A stretch of 64,000 nucleotides of DNA from Promicromonospora sp. Populi (GTDB lineage Bacteria > Actinomycetota > Actinomycetes > Actinomycetales > Cellulomonadaceae): NCBI RefSeq assembly GCF_041081105.1, contig NZ_CP163528.1, positions 2,604,001-2,668,000 on the forward strand, given 5' to 3'. This document shows positions 36,047 to 46,374 of the stretch, one piece after another. The first letter of the stretch is position 1. Each line of letters opens with the position of its first letter. The position numbers were made by a program, and so were the translations under genes. The notes under the pieces are model-generated. The model had not been told where the DNA came from and searched no databases. It saw nothing but the letters and a program-made list of their open reading frames with translations.

Positions 36047-37165
36047 TCAAGCCTCTGTGAGGCGTGCCACACAGTCGGCAATCTGCGCATCAGTGGCGGT
36101 CAGCGCCACGCGCGTGTGCCGGTCGTCGCCGTACAGGTGCCCGGGAGCGGTCAGGATCCCGCGCTCCGCGAACCACTCGGCGACCTGCGCTCCGGAGCGG
36201 CCGTCGGGCGCCGCCACCCACAGGTACAGGCCGGCGCCAGACTCGTCCACGACGAGCCCGGCCGCGCCGACCGCGGCGGCCAGCGCATGGCGCCTGGCGC
36301 CGTAGGTCGCCCGCTGGGCGGCGACGTGCTCGTCATCGGACAGGGCCGCCGTCATCGCGGCCTGCACCGGTGCGGGCACGATCAGGCCGAGGTGCTTGCG
36401 GGTCTGGGTGAGGTCGGCGATCAGGGCGCGATCCCCCGCCAGGAAGGCCGCCCGGTAACCCGCGATGCTGGACTGCTTGGACAGCGAGTACGCCGCGAGC
36501 AGGCCCTCGTGCGAGCCCCCGCACACGCGCGCGTCGAGGATCGACGGGACTCCGGCGTCGGCCCACGGGGCCTCCCACGCCAGCTCCGCGTAGCACTCGT
36601 CGGAGACGACGACGGCGCCGAGCGCCCGCGCGGCGTCGACCACCTCGCGCAGCGCCTCGACCCCCAGGACGCGGCCCGTCGGGTTTCCGGGCGAGTTGAC
36701 CCAGACCGTCTTCACGTCGTCCCGGCCGGCCCAGTCGGCTACGTCGTCCGTCGCCAGCGGTGTGGCACCGGCCGCGCGGATGCCCGCCAGGTACGTCGGG
36801 TAGGCGACGGCCGGGAGCACCACTACGTCCCCGGGGCCCAGGTGCAGCAGCGAGGGCAACAGGCCGACAAGCTCCTTGGAGCCGATGGTCGGCAGCACGG
36901 CCGCGGGATCAAGTCCCGGCACACCCCGGCGGCGGGCGAACCAGTCGGCGACGGCCTGACGCAGCGCGGGCGTGCCGGCCGTCATGGGATACCCGGGTGC
37001 GTTCGACGCCGCTTCGAGCGCGTGCCGCACGACGTTGGGCGTCGGGTCCACGGGGGTGCCCATGGAGAGGTCGACCAGGCCACGCGGGTGGGCCTTCGCG
37101 GTAGCGGTGATACCCGCTATCGAGTCCCAGGGGTAGGGCAGGTCGGACAGATCTTGCAGGCCCAC
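36047..37165 (-). CDS. dapC: Succinyldiaminopimelate transaminase (DapC-type aminotransferase)
   Basis: PLP aminotransferase of fold type I, 372 residues, of the actinobacterial group that converts N-succinyl-2-amino-6-ketopimelate for lysine and peptidoglycan synthesis. Landmarks: LVDLSMGTPVDPTPNVV near 30, a PGYPMTAGTPALR block, VWVNSPGNPTGRVLG near 155, VVSDECYAELAW, and the PLP-lysine region AAYSLSKQSSIAGYRAAFLAG near 225. The GTG at 37165 starts one base after the ferredoxin stop, so the two are co-translated. The fdxA-dapC order is the usual one in actinomycetes and is part of the case for this substrate; strictly, the substrate is inferred. Confidence 0.87.
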   Translation of the reverse strand: MGLQDLSDLPYPWDSIAGITATAKAHPRGLVDLSMGTPVDPTPNVVRHALEAASNAPGYPMTAGTPALRQAVADWFARRRGVPGLDPAAVLPTIGSKELVGLLPSLLHLGPGDVVVLPAVAYPTYLAGIRAAGATPLATDDVADWAGRDDVKTVWVNSPGNPTGRVLGVEALREVVDAARALGAVVVSDECYAELAWEAPWADAGVPSILDARVCGGSHEGLLAAYSLSKQSSIAGYRAAFLAGDRALIADLTQTRKHLGLIVPAPVQAAMTAALSDDEHVAAQRATYGARRHALAAAVGAAGLVVDESGAGLYLWVAAPDGRSGAQVAEWFAERGILTAPGHLYGDDRHTRVALTATDAQIADCVARLTEA

Positions 37166-37166
37166 G

Positions 37167-37484
37167 TCAGGCCTGGGGCGGGAGAGCCGCGATCATCGGG
37201 TCGTCCTTGTTGATCACGCCCATCTTCGCGGCGCCGCCCGGGGAGCCCAGGTCGTCGAAGAACTCCACGTTCGCACGGTAGTAGTCCTTCCACTCCTCCG
37301 GGACGTCGTCCTCGTAGTAGATGGCCTCCACCGGGCACACCGGCTCGCACGCACCACAGTCCACACACTCGTCCGGGTGGATGTAGAGGGAGCGGCTGCC
37401 CTCGTAGATGCAGTCCACGGGACACTCCTCGATGCACGCGCGGTCCTTCACATCAACGCACGGCTGAGCGATCACGTAGGTCAC
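37167..37484 (-). CDS. fdxA: 7Fe ferredoxin FdxA
   Basis: A 105-residue ferredoxin carrying one [3Fe-4S] and one [4Fe-4S] cluster. The first motif is C9-x7-C17-x3-C21-x3-C25 (CVDVKDRACIEECPVDCIYEG). The second is CVDCGACEPVCPVEAI near 40-50, and the conserved C-terminal EFFDDLGSPGGAAKMG tail follows. It shuttles electrons at low potential to unidentified partners. The GTG at 37484 opens VTYVIAQPC, the usual start of the family; AAGGA lies 10 bases upstream, and longer frames upstream are not supported. It is co-transcribed with dapC. Confidence 0.95.
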   Translation of the reverse strand: MTYVIAQPCVDVKDRACIEECPVDCIYEGSRSLYIHPDECVDCGACEPVCPVEAIYYEDDVPEEWKDYYRANVEFFDDLGSPGGAAKMGVINKDDPMIAALPPQA

Positions 37485-37623
37485 TTCGAGGGTGTCCTTC
37501 CACTTCCGGACTAAAGAATCATGCAACGTGCAGTCCGCGGGACGGACCCTGCGGCGCGATCCTAGTATCTCCCGGGACACCCCCAGATCCCCACCGGTCT
37601 CACGCAGCGGAAGGAGAACCCGA

Positions 37624-37950
37624 GTGACATTCGCTACACCACCCGTGCCAGACGGCGTACCAGGCGGCGTGTCAGGCGGCGACTGGCGCGGTCTGCCGCC
37701 CGGCACACGGGTAGTGGTCCGCCGCCGGCTAGCGCCCGCAGGCCCCGTCGTGTCCGACGGCGGCACCGCGCACCGCTGGACCGACCTGATCGGCTTTGTC
37801 GTCGAGGTGTCCGACGCCGGTCTACGGCTGCGCACCGACCCGGTGCCCGGCCGCGGCGAGCCGCAGGAGGTCGACGTGGCGGCCGCCGACATCGAGGCCG
37901 CCAAGCCGATCCCCCCGAGACCCGTCAGGCGTTCTGGTCCACCCAGATGA
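37624..37950 (+). CDS. Stand-alone SH3-like domain protein (N-terminal domain of Rv0428c-type acetyltransferases)
   Basis: A 108-residue protein. After a Gly/Pro-rich leader it has PPGTRVVVRRRL, a WTDLIGFVVEVSDAGLRLRTD segment, and VDVAAADIEAAKPIPPRPVRR. This is the strand pattern of the SH3-like domain that precedes GNAT acetyltransferase domains in Rv0428c-type proteins. Here the acetyltransferase part is missing: the protein stops where the domain ends and overlaps the convergent ferredoxin by 26 bp. The GTG at 37624 has AAGGAG seven bases upstream. It is divergent from fdxA. Function unknown; an adaptor or a remnant of a split gene are both possible. Confidence 0.65.
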   Translation: MTFATPPVPDGVPGGVSGGDWRGLPPGTRVVVRRRLAPAGPVVSDGGTAHRWTDLIGFVVEVSDAGLRLRTDPVPGRGEPQEVDVAAADIEAAKPIPPRPVRRSGPPR

Positions 37951-38122
37951 CGCCGGTCGGGCACATGCTCACGGCCTCCTGGACGGCGAAGTCGTGCTCG
38001 GGGCCCGGGCGCTCGTTCAGCAGCTTCACGATCCCCTCCTCGTCCTGGTCGAACACGTCGGGTGCGAGCAGGACGCACTGGCCGGCGCCGCAGCAGGCGT
38101 CACGGTCCACGATGATCTTCAT
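37925..38122 (-). CDS. Small 3Fe-4S-type ferredoxin (P450-redox-partner type)
   Basis: A 65-residue single-cluster ferredoxin. The cluster ligands fit CCGAGQC (10-16) and MCPTGVIWV near the end. The middle position is Ala/Gly rather than Cys, as in ferredoxins that serve cytochrome P450s. The ATG at 38122 has GGGAG upstream. No P450 or ferredoxin reductase lies in the window, so its partner is elsewhere. Its 3' end overlaps the convergent SH3-like gene. Confidence 0.88.
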   Translation of the reverse strand: MKIIVDRDACCGAGQCVLLAPDVFDQDEEGIVKLLNERPGPEHDFAVQEAVSMCPTGVIWVDQNA

Positions 38123-38152
38123 GGGACCACTCTCCCTACCAATGAGGCAGTT

Positions 38153-38179
38153 AGTCGAATCCGGCCAGTCGAATCGGCC
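38153..38179. repeat. Short tandem duplication between ferredoxin and glgP
   Basis: agtcgaatccggcc (38153-38166) is followed directly by agtcgaatcggcc (38167-38179), one base shorter. It lies in the 63-bp gap between the two genes. No function is evident. Confidence 0.6.
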
Positions 38180-38185
38180 ACCGGC

Positions 38186-40765
38186 TCAGGCGTTCGCCAC
38201 CAGCCCCAGCTCCGCCACGCTCGCCAGGTGCGAGTGCTTCGGCACGATCCGGACGGTGTAGCCGAACGGCCCGGACGTGTCCAGGTCGACCTCACCGCCG
38301 AACGCGTGCCGGCCCGCCTCGTACGACTCGGCCAGGGCGAGGGGCTCGGCGGTGAACTCGTTGATGACGTCGGCCTCCGTGACGCGGCCGTGCACCACCT
38401 GCACGTCCACGTCGTCCGGCGACAGCGAGCCGAGCGAGACGTAGGCGCGCACCGTGAGCCGGTCGCCGACCTGCACGGCCTCGCCGATGCCCGCGGACTC
38501 CACGTGGTCCACCCGCACCTGGGGCCAAGCGCCGCGGACGTGGGCCTTCCAGCCCGCCAGGTCCTTGGCCGCAGTGAACCCGTCGGCCACGAGCAGCCCG
38601 GCCTCTGCTGCCGGGGCGTACAGCCCGTGCACGTACTCGGAGACCATGCGCGTGGCCTGCACCTTCGGGCCCAGCGTGGCCAGGGTGTGCCGCACCATCT
38701 CTAGCCAGCGGCCCGGCACGCCGTCGGTCCGGTCGTAGAACGCGGGCGCCACCTGGGACTCCACGAGGTCGTACAGCGCGGCGGCCTCCAGGTCGTCCCG
38801 CCGGTCAGCGTCCTCGACGCCGTCGGCCGTCGGGATGCCCCAGCCGTTCTCGCCGTCGTACCACTCGGCCCACCAGCCGTCCTCGATGGAGAGGTTCAGC
38901 CCGCCGTTGAGCGCCGACTTCATGCCCGAGGTGCCCGAGGCCTCCAGGGGCCGCAGCGGGTTGTTCAGCCAGACGTCGCAGCCCGGGTACAGCGACTGCG
39001 CCATGCCGATGTCGTAGTTGGGCAGGAAGACGATGCGGTGCCGCACGCCGGCGTCGTCGGCGAACCGGACGAGCTGCTGGATGAGCCGCTTGCCGGAGTC
39101 GTCGGCCGGGTGCGACTTGCCCGCCACGACGAGCTGGATCGGCCGCTCGGGGTGCAGCAGGAGCGCCTTGAGCCGGTCCTGGTCGCGGAGCATGAGGGTG
39201 AGCCGCTTGTAGGTGGGCACGCGGCGGGCGAAGCCGATGGTGAGCACGTCGGGCGACAGGATGTCGTCGACCCAGCCCAGCTCGGCCGGGGACGCCCCGC
39301 GCTCGCGCCACGACGCGTAGACCCGGCGGCGCGCCTCGGCCACGAGCTCGCCGCGCATCGCGCCGCGCAGGGCCCACAGCTCGGCGTCGGACACCTTGCT
39401 CGGGTCGAGCCAGCCCGACGACGCCTCGGGCGCCGTGATCTCGTCGAGCCCGAGGCGCTCCGCCTCGACGGCGGCCAGCCGCGGCGCGACCCAGGTGGGC
39501 GAGTGCACGCCGTTGGTCACCGACGTGATCGGCACCTCACGCGCGTCGAACCCGGGCCACAGGCCCTCGAACATCTCTCGCGAGACCTGGCCGTGCAGCA
39601 GCGACACACCGTTCGCACGGCCGCCCAGGCGCAGGCCCATCACTGCCATGTTGAACACGGTGGGGTCGCCGCCGTCGTAGTCCTCGGAGCCGAGCGCCAG
39701 CACGCTCTCCAGCGGCACGCCCGCCATCGCGTTGTCGCCGCCGAAGTAGGCGGTGACCAGGTCCTTCGGGAACCGGTCGATGCCGGCCGGGACCGGCGTG
39801 TGGGTGGTGAAGACCGTGGCGGCCCGCACCGCCTCGTGCGCCTCGCCGACGCTCAGGCCGGACCCGACGAGCTCACGGATCCGCTCCACGCCGAGGAAGC
39901 CCGCGTGGCCCTCGTTGGTGTGATAAACCTCCGGCTCGGGTGCGCCGGTCAGGCGAGACCAGGCGCGCAGTGCGCGCACCCCGCCCACGCCGAGCAGCAG
40001 CTCCTGCTGCAGGCGGTGCTCACCGCCACCCCCGTAGAGGCGGTCGGTCACCTTGCGGGCCGCGTCGTCGTTCTCCGGCACGTTCGAGTCGAGCAGCAGC
40101 AGCGGCACCCGGCCGACGGCGGCGACCCAGACGTGCGCGTGCATCTTGCGGCCACCGGGCAGGTCGAGCGAGATGATGGCGGGTGTGCCGTCCTCCTCGC
40201 GCAGGACCGCGAGCGGCAGGCCGTCCGGGTCGAGCAGCGGGTAGGTCTCGACCTGCCAGGCGTCGCGGGTGAGCGACTGCCGGAAGTACCCGGCGCCGTA
40301 CAGCAGGCCGACGCCGACGATGGGCACACCCATGTCGGACGCGCTCTTCAGGTGGTCGCCCGCCAGGATGCCCAGGCCGCCCGAGTACTGCGGCAGCACC
40401 GAGGTGATGCCGAACTCCGGCGAGAAGTAGGCGATGGCCTGCGGCAGCTCGCCGCCGGACCGCGACGTCTGGCCCTGGTACCACTGCGGGTCCCGCAGGT
40501 AGCGGTGGAGATCCTCGGAAGCGGCGCGCACCCGGCCGGTGAACTCGTCGGAGGCCGCGAGCGCCGCGAGGCGGTCGGAGCCGAGCGCGGCGAGCAGGGC
40601 GACGGGGTCGCCCCGGACGTCCGACCAGAGGTCGGGGTCGATGCTCGCGAACAGGTCGCGCGTGGGGACGTGCCAGGACCAGCGAAGGTTCTGGGCCAGC
40701 TCGTCGAGCGCCACGAGCTGCTCGGGGAGGACCGTGCGGACAGTAAATCTGCGGATCGCTCTCAC
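38186..40765 (-). CDS. glgP: Alpha-glucan (glycogen/maltodextrin) phosphorylase
   Basis: PLP-dependent GT35 enzyme that releases glucose-1-phosphate from alpha-1,4-glucan ends. The 859-residue protein has the N-terminal DUF3417-type region of actinobacterial glucan phosphorylases (LDELAQNLRWSWHVPTRDLF near 20). It also has IAYFSPEFGITSVLPQYSGGLGILAGDHLKSASD, VFTTHTPVPAGIDRFP and GFARRVPTYKRLTLM. The PLP-binding block WLNNPLRPLEASGTSGMKSALNGGLNLS is near 600-630. I use the GTG at 40765 because the next upstream codons are unconvincing; a TAGTCT hexamer lies 7 nt before it. It is divergent from glgE, so degradation and synthesis share one 121-bp control region. Confidence 0.93.
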   Translation of the reverse strand: MRAIRRFTVRTVLPEQLVALDELAQNLRWSWHVPTRDLFASIDPDLWSDVRGDPVALLAALGSDRLAALAASDEFTGRVRAASEDLHRYLRDPQWYQGQTSRSGGELPQAIAYFSPEFGITSVLPQYSGGLGILAGDHLKSASDMGVPIVGVGLLYGAGYFRQSLTRDAWQVETYPLLDPDGLPLAVLREEDGTPAIISLDLPGGRKMHAHVWVAAVGRVPLLLLDSNVPENDDAARKVTDRLYGGGGEHRLQQELLLGVGGVRALRAWSRLTGAPEPEVYHTNEGHAGFLGVERIRELVGSGLSVGEAHEAVRAATVFTTHTPVPAGIDRFPKDLVTAYFGGDNAMAGVPLESVLALGSEDYDGGDPTVFNMAVMGLRLGGRANGVSLLHGQVSREMFEGLWPGFDAREVPITSVTNGVHSPTWVAPRLAAVEAERLGLDEITAPEASSGWLDPSKVSDAELWALRGAMRGELVAEARRRVYASWRERGASPAELGWVDDILSPDVLTIGFARRVPTYKRLTLMLRDQDRLKALLLHPERPIQLVVAGKSHPADDSGKRLIQQLVRFADDAGVRHRIVFLPNYDIGMAQSLYPGCDVWLNNPLRPLEASGTSGMKSALNGGLNLSIEDGWWAEWYDGENGWGIPTADGVEDADRRDDLEAAALYDLVESQVAPAFYDRTDGVPGRWLEMVRHTLATLGPKVQATRMVSEYVHGLYAPAAEAGLLVADGFTAAKDLAGWKAHVRGAWPQVRVDHVESAGIGEAVQVGDRLTVRAYVSLGSLSPDDVDVQVVHGRVTEADVINEFTAEPLALAESYEAGRHAFGGEVDLDTSGPFGYTVRIVPKHSHLASVAELGLVANA

Positions 40766-40772
40766 CGGCAGA

Positions 40773-40778
40773 AGACTA
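40773..40778 (-). promoter_or_regulatory. -10-like TAGTCT before glgP
   Basis: TAGTCT on the minus strand ends 7 nt before the GTG at 40765 with no Shine-Dalgarno between, consistent with a near-leaderless start. Confidence 0.4.
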
Positions 40779-40874
40779 CGCACATGTCCGGGCCGACACA
40801 CCTGTTGCCCGTGCTGCAAAACCCATCCACGTTCCGCCCACGCGTCCTTCGCCCTCGCCGTCCGCTTTAGTCGC

Positions 40875-40880
40875 TAACGT
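40875..40880 (+). promoter_or_regulatory. -10-like TAACGT, predicted leaderless start of the glgE operon
   Basis: TAACGT ends 6 nt before the GTG at 40887, with tggcgc between and no ribosome binding site. It is about 100 bp from the divergent glgP hexamer. Confidence 0.5.
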
Positions 40881-40886
40881 TGGCGC

Positions 40887-42979
40887 GTGACCGCGTACAA
40901 GCCGATCGGCCGCATCCCTGTCCTTGAGGTCGCCCCCGTCGTCGAGGGCGGCCGTTGGCCCGCGAAGGCCGTGGTCGGGGAGGTGGTCCCGATCGAGGCC
41001 ACGGTGTTCCGCGAGGGGCACGACGCCGTCTCCGCCACCGCCGTGCTCGTCGCTCCGGACGGCTCGGACCACTCGTGGGCCCCGATGGTCGACGTCGCCC
41101 CGGGCCTGGACCACTTCAGCGGTTCGCTGCAGCCCGACGCCGAGGGCGACTGGGCCTTCCGCGTCGAGGCGTGGGCGGACCCGTACGCCACCTGGGTGCA
41201 CGACGCCGGGATCAAGATCGGCGCGGGGATCGACACCGAGCTCATGCTCGCGGAGGGGATCCGTCTCTTCGAGCGGATCTGCCGCCTGGTGCCCAGCGAC
41301 GCGCTGGTAGCCGCGGGCCGGACGGCCCGCGACGCGCGGGTGCTCACCGCGGCGGCACGCGCCCTGGCCGACGACACCCGGCCGGCCGAGGCCCGGTTCG
41401 CGGCCGCGACGGCGCCCGAGGTGGCCGACGCGCTGCGCCGCGCGCCCCTGCGCGAGCTGGTCTCGGCGTCGGACGCCTACCCGTTGCGGGTGTCGCGGCG
41501 GCTGGCCCTGGCCGGGGCCTGGTACGAGATGTTCCCCCGCTCGGAGGGGGCGTACCAGAAGGCGGGCGGCACGTGGGTGTCGGGCACCTTCGCGACGGCG
41601 GCCAAGCGGCTGCCGGGCATCGCGGCGATGGGGTTCGACGTCGTCTATCTCACACCGGTGCACCCGATCGGGACCACGTTCCGCAAGGGCCGGAACAACA
41701 CGCTGGTCGCCCAGCCGGGCGATCCCGGCTCCCCGTACGCGATCGGCTCGCCCGACGGCGGGCTGGAGGCGATCCACCCCGACCTGGGCACGGAGGCGGA
41801 CTTCCGGGACTTCGTGACGGCGGCGCGGTCCGAGGGGCTGGAGGTCGCGCTCGACATCGCGCTCAACTGCTCCCCCGACCACCCGTGGGTCGAGGAGCAC
41901 CCCGAGTGGTTCACGACGCGGGCCGACGGTTCCATTGCCTATGCGGAGAACCCGCCCAAGAAGTACCAGGACATCTACCCGCTGAACTTCGACAACGACC
42001 CCGACGGGCTGGCGCGGGAGATCCTGCGCATCCTGCGGTTGTGGATCGACCGGGGCGTCACGCTGTTCCGCGTCGACAACCCGCACACCAAGCCGCTGAA
42101 CTTCTGGGAGTGGCTCCTGGCCGAGGTGCATGCCACCAACCCGGAGATCATCTTCCTGTCGGAGGCGTTCACCAAGCCGGCGATGATGCTGACGCTGGCC
42201 CGGATCGGCTTCCACCAGTCGTACACCTACTTCACCTGGCGCAACTCGAAGGAGGAGGTCGAGGAGTACCTGGCGGAGGTGAGCGGGCCGCAGGGCTCGG
42301 TGCTGCGCCCCGCGTTCTGGCCCACCACCCACGACATCCTGCCGCCCTACCTGATCGAGGGTGGCGTCGCGGCCTTCGCGGTGCGGGCGGTGCTGGCCGC
42401 CACGGGCGCGCCCACGTGGGGCATCTACTCCGGCTACGAGCTCGTGGAGAACACCCCGCGGCCCGGTGTCGAGGAGCAGATCGACAACGAGAAGTACGAG
42501 TACCGGCCCCGGGACTGGGAGCGTGCGGACGAGTACGGGATCGCCCTGCTGCTCGGTACGCTGAACCAGGTGCGCCGCGCGCACCCCGCCCTGACCCAGC
42601 TGCGCAACCTGACCGTCCACCCCACGTCGAACGACCAGGTCATCGCTTACTCCCGCCGGATCGCCGCTGATCACGTGTCGCGCGCGACAGCGACGCCGCC
42701 GGGCCGCACCATGAGTACTGGGGGCAACGGTCGGCGTGCCCCACGACACGACGACGTGATCGTGGTCGTGCTGAACCTGGACCCCCGGAACGTGCAGGAG
42801 TCTGTTGTGCACCTGGATCTATCCGCCCTCGGCCTGAGTGCCCCCGAGAGCGACGACACCGCCCCGTTCTTCGTGGCACACGACCTGTTGTCCGGCGAGA
42901 CCTACGGCTGGGGAGCGCATCCCTGGGTGCGGCTCGACCCGCAGGTCCGCGTGGCCCACGTGCTCCAGGTGGGGCTGGC

Positions 42980-42983
<4 letters not shown>
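40887..42983 (+). CDS. glgE: Alpha-1,4-glucan:maltose-1-phosphate maltosyltransferase GlgE
   Basis: GH13 subfamily 3 enzyme that extends alpha-1,4-glucan with maltose units from maltose-1-phosphate. The 698-residue length is typical. The N-terminal beta-domain begins GRIPVLEVAPVVEGGRWPAKAVVGE. The barrel carries WYEMFPRSEG, FDVVYLTPVHPIG, DIALNCSPDHPW, the nucleophile in LFRVDNPHTKPLNFWEW near 396, the acid/base in IIFLSEAFTKP near 425, and THDILPPYL near 481. An extra low-complexity stretch near 590-615 (TATPPGRTMSTGGNGRRAP) interrupts the C-terminal domain. The stop overlaps treS by 4 bp. The GTG start is predicted to be leaderless. Confidence 0.96.
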
Positions 42984-44856
<1,873 letters not shown>

Positions 44857-44860
<4 letters not shown>

Positions 44861-46308
44861 GCCCGCCCCGACCGCTCCAGGTCTCCCCCGGCTCCGCGCA
44901 CCTCGCCCCCGAGGTGCTGCGGCTGCTCGAAGGGTGGCTGCCCGCGCAGCGCTGGTACCCGGTGCCCGCCGACGGCGTGGTGCACGAGCCGTGGCTCACC
45001 GTCACGTTCCCGGGTGTTGCCGACTTCGTCGTCGCCCTCCTGCGGCTGGCCGGTCCCGGCCTGGCCGCCGGCCCCGAGTCGCTGGTGATCCAGGTCCCGC
45101 TGGTCCTCAGCCCCACGGCCGAGCCGACGGCCGACACCGCCGACACCGAGGCGGCCGGCCTGATCGGCACGGTGGTCACGGCGTCGGGCACCGTCACGGT
45201 GCACGACGGCGGCCAGCACCCCGCGGCCTGGCGGGCCTACCTCGGCACGGCCGTGCCCGGCACGTGCGAGCAGGAGGGCTGCACCGAGCTGGTGGGGGCG
45301 CGGCGGATCTCCGGGGAGCAGTCCAACACCTCGGTGCTGCTCCCGGCCCTGCCGCACGACAGGGGCCGGGGCGGCATGCTCAAGATCCTGCGGACGGTGA
45401 CGCTCGGCCCGCATCCCGACGTGGTGATCCCGGCGGCCCTGACCCGCGCGGGCTGGGACGGCGTGCCCCGCTTCCTCGGCGCCGTCGGGCTGCCCGCGCC
45501 CGATTCTCATGGCGCCGAGCCGCTCGCCCACCTCGCCGTGCTGTCCGAGCTCGTCGAGGACGCCACCGACGGGTTCGAGCTCGCCTGCGAGTACGCCGCA
45601 CGCAACGAGGACTTCGGGGAGCGGGCCGCGGAGCTGGGCGCGGTGGTCGCGCAGCTCCACGCCGTGCTGCTCCGGGCGCTGGGCCCGGGCCCGGCCCTCG
45701 AGCCCGCCGGTTTTATGGGCGTGCTGCGCCGCCGCGCCGCCGAGGCCTTCGCCGACGTGCCGGACCTGGCGCCGCACCGCGCCGGCATCGCCGCTCTGTT
45801 CGACGCCGTGAGCGCGCGCCTGACCGCCGTCACCGAGCGCGACGGCGGCGTGGTGCCGCTGCAGCCGATCCACGGCGACCTGCACCTCGGCCAGGCCCTG
45901 CACGCGGCGGGCGGCTGGAAGGTGCTCGACTTCGAGGGTGAGCCGCAGCGACCCGTGGCTGAACGGGTCGCCCCCGACCTGCCGTTGCGCGACGTCGCCG
46001 GGATGCTGCGGTCGCTGGACTACGCGGCCGCCGTCGGGCAGGCCACGGACCCGCGCTGGGCGGCGCACGCCCAGCTCAGCTTTCTCGAGGGGTACCGGCA
46101 GGCCAGCGGCGAGGCGCACGAGGGAACGGTGCACGCGGTGGCGGGAGCGGCGACGTCGGGCAGCGAGCTCGACGTGGCGACCGCCGAGCTGCTGCTCCGC
46201 GCGCTGATCGTGGACAAGGCGCTGTACGAGGTGGTCTACGAGTTCCGGCACCGCCCCGCGTGGATGCACATCCCGCTGACCGCGGTGGAGCGCGTGCTCG
46301 CCTCGTGA
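44857..46308 (+). CDS. mak: Maltokinase (Mak/Pep2)
   Basis: ATP-dependent kinase that makes maltose-1-phosphate, the GlgE donor. The 483-residue protein begins with the maltokinase cap (LEGWLPAQRWYPV near 25) and has a kinase-like fold: ISGEQSNTSVLL near 150, catalytic HGDLHLGQ at about 338, and VLDFEGEPQRP at about 357. These fit the phosphotransferase family that includes Mak. I start at the GTG at 44857, which overlaps the treS stop as GTGA; the much longer open frame upstream is a shadow of treS. A Pro/Gly/Ala-rich loop near 85-95 is common in high-GC versions. glgB follows after 66 bp. Confidence 0.94.
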
Positions 46309-46374
46309 GCCTCGTGAGCCCGGTCCGGCGCGGCTGTGTCGCACCGCACACGCCGGACATGGAAAGGTGGCCCC

